A stretch of DNA of 6,299 nt, taken from positions 1-6,299 of the forward strand of contig CAYXFZ010000105.1 of assembly GCA_964464385.1 (NCBI GenBank), written 5' to 3'. Positions 1 to 4,068 of this stretch are shown piece by piece (position 1 is the stretch's first letter; every line of letters begins with the position of its first letter). Position numbers and translations under genes: made by a program. Under the pieces are notes generated by a model. It searched no databases, was not told where the DNA came from, and saw nothing but the letters and a program-made list of their open reading frames with translations. Source of the stretch: CAYXFZ01 sp964464385. GTDB lineage: Bacteria > Planctomycetota > UBA1135.

Positions 1-81
1 TAGGGCAACCACCATCAAGAAAACCGCCGCCATGACCTCGACGAGGGTAAATCCGGAGGCTGAAAAAGAATACCGCTTCAA
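1..81 (-). CDS. gspI: Minor pseudopilin, probably GspI (partial, first 27 codons)
   Basis: Only the N-terminus is in the window; the gene runs off the left edge. Reading from 81 down, a TTG start gives 27 open codons: a short basic leader (KRY at residues 2-4) ending in Gly10, then F-T-L-V-E and a hydrophobic helix (VMAAVFLMVVAL). This is the prepilin peptidase motif: cleavage after Gly10, N-methylation of Phe11, and Glu15 as mature Glu5, which is needed for pseudopilus assembly. TTG is the only plausible start. An in-frame TGA lies two codons upstream, and a GAGG Shine-Dalgarno at 89-92 sits 7 bases before it. The start overlaps the gspH stop as TTGA, indicating translational coupling. In T2SS the GspI protein helps form the tip complex with GspJ and GspK. 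The family assignment is inferred from gene order (G-H-I) because the diagnostic C-terminal domain is not visible; GspJ or another minor pseudopilin is possible. Confidence 0.75.
   Translation of the reverse strand, partial: MKRYSFSASGFTLVEVMAAVFLMVVAL
38..56 (-). repeat. Prepilin-motif near-repeat, copy in gspI
   Basis: This 19-base stretch matches 586-604 in gspH at 18 of 19 positions. It encodes the S-G-F-T-L-V-E part of the prepilin cleavage motif. It probably reflects paralogy and strong selection on the motif, not a mobile repeat. Confidence 0.6.
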
Positions 82-665
82 AAATCATCCTCGGTAAGAG
101 CCAGGGCCTCGGTGAATCCCTTGTCCACAATGGCCTGTCCGGTCAAGGCCGTAATTCGGGCGGTGTAGGAATAATTTTCGCCAGCTTCATTATCGAGATG
201 AATCCAGACTTCTTGCGACCCACCCAAGGGATCAAAGGCAATCTGGTGCCGTCCCTTTTGAAAGCGGTCCCCGTTGGCGCGAATCAATGCCGCGAAATGA
301 ACCCCTCCGGGCAATAGATACCAGGGTAAGCCAACCCGTTCCTCGGGGGTTCCAGCCGGCATGCCCTCGATGTCCCAAGGCGTCAGAATTCGGAAACGAT
401 CTTCTTCAAAATCAATTTCCAACCAATAATCCGTGCCGTATGAGATTGCCGAAGTCCTGGCCAAGTCCATCACACTCAAGAGTTGGCGGGCCGCAGATTC
501 ACCGCGCGTGCCAGGTAACCAGGAATCCAGTTTGACCGTCATGCTGGTGATGACCAAGGCCACGATCAGAATGACCACCGAGACTTCGACTAGGGTAAAT
601 CCGGCGCCAGAAGGGCGGAGGTTCCGCCTAACCTGTTCATTCATCCGAGCGCACATCATCCTCAC
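78..665 (-). CDS. gspH: Type II secretion minor pseudopilin GspH
   Basis: Up to 195 residues. Gly22 is followed by F-T-L-V-E-V and a long hydrophobic helix (about residues 23-42), the class III prepilin signal; Glu27 is mature Glu5. The soluble part contains the AARQLLSVMDLARTSAIS helix and ends in a beta-rich domain with an AFDPLGG element and ITALTGQAIV, resembling the GspH C-terminal domain (F-P-G and a final 'G-x-V'). In the T2SS, GspH sits at or near the pseudopilus tip in the periplasm. The start is uncertain. GTG at 665 has a GGAG at 672-675 with a 6-base spacer and overlaps gspG by 29 bases, giving a 22-residue leader. In-frame ATGs at 659, 656 and 644 would give leaders of 20, 19 and 15 residues. 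All keep the same mature protein. The gene ends in the TTGA overlap with the next pseudopilin. GspH family assignment rests on its position after gspG, its size and the C-terminal pattern. Confidence 0.88.
   Translation of the reverse strand: MRMMCARMNEQVRRNLRPSGAGFTLVEVSVVILIVALVITSMTVKLDSWLPGTRGESAARQLLSVMDLARTSAISYGTDYWLEIDFEEDRFRILTPWDIEGMPAGTPEERVGLPWYLLPGGVHFAALIRANGDRFQKGRHQIAFDPLGGSQEVWIHLDNEAGENYSYTARITALTGQAIVDKGFTEALALTEDDF
89..92 (-). promoter_or_regulatory. Ribosome binding site of the pseudopilin at 81 (GAGG)
   Basis: GAGG on the minus strand lies 7 bases before the TTG at 81, inside the end of gspH. It supports TTG as a genuine start, which an in-frame TGA two codons upstream already forces. 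Confidence 0.6.
586..604 (-). repeat. Prepilin-motif near-repeat, copy in gspH
   Basis: Partner of 38-56, differing at a single base (the sixth, g in gspI and t in gspH on the plus strand). The corresponding gspG stretch (983-1001) is clearly more diverged, although it encodes the same G-F-T-L-V-E. Confidence 0.6.
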
Positions 666-1032
666 TGGGGACTCCGTCCGTGCCCAGAGAAACGATCAAA
701 ATGCTGCCATCGGGTTCGACGGAGTATTCGAATTCGTTTCCCCAAGGATCCAAGGGTACCTTGCCACCGTCCAAGTAGGGTTGGCCGTTGAGGTCATCCC
801 CGGCCAATTCCTCCAGACGATCGGGGTAACGATGGTGATCTCCTTGGTAGGCCATGCATGCAGTTTTGAAGGCATGGATCTGCATCTTGGCAGCGCCGCG
901 TTGGCCGCGGAGAAGACCACCAAAGACGTTAGGAGCGACGACACTGATGAGTAGGCCGATGATAAGCACCACCACCAGGATTTCGACCAAGGTGAAGCCA
1001 CGACGGCGGGAGTCAGGAGAGGAGTATTGCAT
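637..1032 (-). CDS. gspG: Type II secretion major pseudopilin GspG
   Basis: 131 residues, close to the usual GspG length. A 12-residue basic leader (RRRG) is cut after Gly12; F-T-L-V-E-I-L-V-V-V-L-I-I-G follows, with Glu17 as mature Glu5. The soluble domain has the family hallmarks: an AFKTACMAYQGDHHRYPDRL helix-turn, the near-invariant LDPWGNEFEY (about 94-103), and an S-L-G-T-D-G loop (115-120) followed by Asp125-Asp126. In known GspG structures this last loop binds calcium, and Asp119 and Asp125/126 are the likely ligands here. GspG polymerises into the periplasmic pseudopilus that acts as a piston. ATG at 1032 is forced, because the gspF stop TAG lies in the same frame just four codons upstream; no clear Shine-Dalgarno is visible in the 9-base gap, so reinitiation after gspF is likely. 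The DPWG motif separates it from type IV pilins. Confidence 0.96.
   Translation of the reverse strand: MQYSSPDSRRRGFTLVEILVVVLIIGLLISVVAPNVFGGLLRGQRGAAKMQIHAFKTACMAYQGDHHRYPDRLEELAGDDLNGQPYLDGGKVPLDPWGNEFEYSVEPDGSILIVSLGTDGVPSEDDVRSDE
672..675 (-). promoter_or_regulatory. Possible ribosome binding site of gspH (GGAG)
   Basis: GGAG on the minus strand lies 6 bases before the GTG at 665, within gspG. It favours the long gspH form over the in-frame ATG at 644. A second purine run, GAGG at 660-663, overlaps the GTG itself and is only 3 bases before the ATG at 656, so the choice is not certain. Confidence 0.45.
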
Positions 1033-1041
1033 GGTTTCAGT

Positions 1042-2328
1042 CTAGAACTGTTGGGACAGGCCCATCACGGGCCAGAGGATGGCCAGCACAATGAAGCCGA
1101 CGAGGACGGCCAAGAAAACGATGAGGAGCGGCTCAATGAGGGAAGTGAATTTCTGGGTGGCCAAGGTGACTTCTTCGTCATAGGCAACACCCACCTGATT
1201 CATCATGGTATCCAATTCGCCGGATTGTTCGCCGACGGCAATCATGTAACCCACAAGAGGAGGGAAGACACCGGAAGCCTTGATGGGGCCAGCAATATCG
1301 GCACCTTCCAGGATTTTTTCGCGCACGTCCACAATGGTGTTTTCCAAGAGCCGGTTACCAAGAACGGTCCGCGTGACTTCCAGGCCGCGAACGACCGGAA
1401 CTCCGGAGCGCAAAAGGGTGGCGAATGTTTGGGCAAAGCGGGAGACGGCCTGCTTGGTGATTAAATCTCCAAAGAGGGGGAGTTTGAGCATGAGGCGATC
1501 CACGGCCAATCTGCCCTTGTCACTGGCATACCAGAGGTTGAAGAGAAGGGCTCCAAAAATGATGCTAACCACCAATAGCCACCACCAGTTGACCAAGAAA
1601 TCGGAGGCCCCTTGCAAAATCCGTGTGGGAAGGGGTAGGGCCAAGCCGCGGGACTCCAGCATGGTGGTGATTTTGGGTACNNNNNNNNNNACCATCAACA
1701 TGGCAACGACCAAAAAACCGATCAACAGCATGATGATGGGGTAGGCCATGGCTGCAGCAACGCGGTTTCGAACTCGGGCTTGGCCCTGCATGAATTCGGA
1801 CAAACGCTCCAATACCTCGTCCAAACGACCCGCGGCTTCTCCCGATCGAACCATCGACACGTAAAGTTCGTCGAAATACTCGGGGTGCGCGGCGAGGGCA
1901 TCGGCTGTGGCCATGCCCTGACTGATTTGTTCCCGGATGTCTCGCCAAACCAAAGAGAGCCTCTTGTGGGTCGTCTGGTCGATAATCGCCTGCAGAGCTT
2001 CGGTGATGGGAATTCCCGCCTTGAGGAGGGTGGATAGTTGGCGTGTGAAGGTGCTGACTTCCTCCAAGCGTTTCTTGCTGATGGAAGCGCCACTGCCCCG
2101 TCCCCGGGCCGCTTCCAAAGTTTTGGCCAAGCGTTCCTGCAGAGCAGAGCGCGGCTTGCCGGTTTTATTCTTGGACTTTCTCCCGGCGACTCCTGTGACC
2201 TTGGTCTCGGTAACCAAGAAGCCCCGCCGTCGTAGTTTGAGACGAGCATCCTTGGCGGAGTCGGCATCCATGACGCCATGGGCACGCTTGCCCTTTTGGT
2301 CAAAACCCTTCCATTCAAAGATGGTCAT
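1042..2328 (-). CDS. gspF: Type II secretion inner-membrane platform protein GspF
   Basis: 428 residues as assembled, slightly longer than the roughly 400 typical of GspF. GspF is the polytopic inner-membrane protein at the base of the T2SS that couples the GspE ATPase to pseudopilus assembly. The N-terminal cytoplasmic part (FEWKGFDQKGKRAHGVMDA) is the usual GspF/PilC opening, followed by a basic linker (about 44-88). Two T2SSF repeats follow: residues about 93-216 (FTRQLSTLLKAGIPITEAL, then MVRSGEAAGRLDEVL) and about 295-417 (FAQTFATLLRSGVPVVRGL, then AVGEQSGELDTMM). Hydrophobic segments lie at about 193-217, 245-266 and 397-421, the expected three transmembrane helices. Ten N fall in the first, just before VPKI. 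ATG at 2328 is the only possible start: gspE ends in the same frame six codons upstream with no alternative start codon between. No strong Shine-Dalgarno is visible. Confidence 0.96.
   Translation of the reverse strand: MTIFEWKGFDQKGKRAHGVMDADSAKDARLKLRRRGFLVTETKVTGVAGRKSKNKTGKPRSALQERLAKTLEAARGRGSGASISKKRLEEVSTFTRQLSTLLKAGIPITEALQAIIDQTTHKRLSLVWRDIREQISQGMATADALAAHPEYFDELYVSMVRSGEAAGRLDEVLERLSEFMQGQARVRNRVAAAMAYPIIMLLIGFLVVAMLMXXXXVPKITTMLESRGLALPLPTRILQGASDFLVNWWWLLVVSIIFGALLFNLWYASDKGRLAVDRLMLKLPLFGDLITKQAVSRFAQTFATLLRSGVPVVRGLEVTRTVLGNRLLENTIVDVREKILEGADIAGPIKASGVFPPLVGYMIAVGEQSGELDTMMNQVGVAYDEEVTLATQKFTSLIEPLLIVFLAVLVGFIVLAILWPVMGLSQQF
1681..1690. other. Assembly gap (10 N) inside gspF
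   Basis: Ten undetermined bases. Both flanks read in the same GspF frame: A-M-L-M before the gap and V-P-K-I after it on the minus strand. The first affected codon is GTN, which is Val whatever the base, so three residues are truly unknown as assembled. A round number of ten suggests a placeholder of arbitrary length. Frame continuity requires a true length of 3n+1 bases. Confidence 0.95.
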
Positions 2329-2343
2329 GGCCGCGAACCCAGA

Positions 2344-4068
2344 TCAGAGAACGTCCAACTGAGTGACACGCATCACCTCTTGGGCATTGGTGAGGCCTTG
2401 CGCTAATTTTGACATTCCGTCGGCACGCAAGGAGCGCATGCCGAGATCTTGCGTCGCTACTTTTTTCAGTTCCGAGGCAGTCGCTTGGCCAGTCACCATG
2501 GAGCGGATGGATTCCTCCATTGGAAGCATTTCATAGATCGCCGTTCGTCCGTGGTAGCCCGAATTGAAACACTCAGCGCATCCAGGACTATGGGCCAGCT
2601 TTCCTTCCGGGAGTTGCGACAAATCGAAGCCCATTTGTTTCAACTCTGCGGATTGGGCGGCGTCGGGCACTTCCCAAGCTTTACAAGAATTGCACAGAGT
2701 TCGTACCAACCGTTGGGCAATGATGAGGAGCAGTGAGGAGGACACGAGGTAGGGCTCCAAACCCAAATCAATCAATCGGGTAATGGTGGAAGGCGCATCA
2801 TTGGTGTGCACGGTAGAAAAAACAAGGTGGCCGGTGATGGCCGCCCGAATGGCAATCTCCGCCGTTTCCAGGTCGCGAATTTCGCCAACCATCATGACGT
2901 CGGGATCTTGGCGAAGGAAAGATCGGAGTCCGACAGAAAAGGTTAAGCCTTTCTTGTTGTTGACCTGGACTTGGGAAATCCCGTCCAAGCTGTATTCCAC
3001 AGGGTCCTCGATCGTGAGGATGTTCTTGTCCCCCGTGCTGATTGCCGTCAGCGCACCATAGAGAGTTGTGGTTTTCCCAGAACCCGTTGGTCCAGTTACC
3101 AAAATGATGCCATGCGGGTAACGAATGTATTGCTCCAGAATCCCGCGATTGTGTTCGTCCAGACCAATCTGATCCATGGAGTAAACCTTGGATGTTTTGT
3201 CCAGAAGGCGCAGAACGGCACGCTCTCCCGAACTGGTAGGCACGATAGAAACCCGAACATCCACTTCTCCGTCACCAATGCGTACGCTGGCGCGTCCGTC
3301 CTGAGGGAGGCGTCGCTCGGCAATGTCCAACTTGGCCATGACCTTGACGCGAGACAGGATGGCGTCTTGGGCATTTTTGGGAACGGACTCCATGTCATAG
3401 AGGATGCCGTCAATCCGGAACCGAACTTGCAGTCGATCCGCGTAAGGTTGAAAATGGACATCCGAGGCACGCAATTTCAAAGCTTGGAAAAGAACAGAGT
3501 TGACCAACTTGATAATGGGTGCTTTGTTGGCGGAATCCAGTAAGTCGTCCGACTCATCCAAGTTGGCGGCCAATGCCGCCAGATCGCCCTCTTCCAGATC
3601 ATCTAGGGCCTCATCCACGCCATCCGCCTTGTGGCGAAAGGCGCGGTTGACAATTTCCGTGACCTCAGCACGGGGAGCCAGGACAAATCGAACTGGACAG
3701 GCCAAAAGGGCTACCAAATCGTCCTGGGGATGAATGTCCAAGGGAAAGGAGCAGGCAACGACCAGGGTGCCCTCTTCCTCGGCAATGGCCACCATGTTGT
3801 GAGCACGGGCAAATGCCATGGGAACTTGATCCACGAACTGGGTCGGCACCTGAATGCCCTCCAATGCAGCCCGAAATTCCAAATCCAGATCCGTGCCAAA
3901 AGCGGCGAGAACGGCCTCTTCCTCCAAGCCCCGCTGAATCAGAACCCGATCAAAGGTCGTGCCAGAACCCGCAGCTTGGTCGCGGAGTTTTTGAAGTTCC
4001 GCAGGTTTCGTGCCCGTGGCATTTTCGAGATGGGCAAACAGATCGGGGAGGACGGCGTCGTCGCTCAC
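2344..4068 (-). CDS. gspE: Type II secretion ATPase GspE
   Basis: 574 residues. This is the cytoplasmic hexameric ATPase that powers the T2SS. Domains in order: an N-terminal T2SSE_N-type region (about 25-145, including FDRVLIQRGL), which in the family binds GspL; an acidic linker (about 149-180); the N2E domain opening with APIIKLVNSVL and ASDVHF; then the RecA-like core. The core carries Walker A GPTGSGKTT (326-334), the Asp box TIEDPVEY (352-359), Walker B within RQDPDVMMVGEIRD (386-399) and the His box TGHLVFSTVH (412-421). A tetracysteine zinc-binding element follows, with Cys459, Cys462, Cys497 and Cys500 (CX2C-X34-CX2C); it is typical of GspE and PilB-type assembly ATPases and absent from PilT retraction ATPases. 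All catalytic motifs are intact. The GTG start at 4068 overlaps the gspD stop as GTGA and has a GGAAGG Shine-Dalgarno 6 bases upstream, within the gspD coding sequence, so it should be coupled to gspD translation. Confidence 0.97.
   Translation of the reverse strand: MSDDAVLPDLFAHLENATGTKPAELQKLRDQAAGSGTTFDRVLIQRGLEEEAVLAAFGTDLDLEFRAALEGIQVPTQFVDQVPMAFARAHNMVAIAEEEGTLVVACSFPLDIHPQDDLVALLACPVRFVLAPRAEVTEIVNRAFRHKADGVDEALDDLEEGDLAALAANLDESDDLLDSANKAPIIKLVNSVLFQALKLRASDVHFQPYADRLQVRFRIDGILYDMESVPKNAQDAILSRVKVMAKLDIAERRLPQDGRASVRIGDGEVDVRVSIVPTSSGERAVLRLLDKTSKVYSMDQIGLDEHNRGILEQYIRYPHGIILVTGPTGSGKTTTLYGALTAISTGDKNILTIEDPVEYSLDGISQVQVNNKKGLTFSVGLRSFLRQDPDVMMVGEIRDLETAEIAIRAAITGHLVFSTVHTNDAPSTITRLIDLGLEPYLVSSSLLLIIAQRLVRTLCNSCKAWEVPDAAQSAELKQMGFDLSQLPEGKLAHSPGCAECFNSGYHGRTAIYEMLPMEESIRSMVTGQATASELKKVATQDLGMRSLRADGMSKLAQGLTNAQEVMRVTQLDVL

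Noticed and set aside
1722..2318. Minus-strand open frame of 198 codons in another frame of gspF
   Set aside because: It overlaps gspF almost entirely, out of frame; its translation is rich in Arg, Pro and Ser with no domain, whereas the gspF frame has full family motifs.
637..4068. Possibility that this is a type IV pilus rather than a type II secretion cluster
   Set aside because: GspG has the LDPWGNEFEY motif of major pseudopilins, GspD has an N0-to-N3 array, no PilT-like second ATPase is seen, and the D-E-F-G-H order is that of T2SS.
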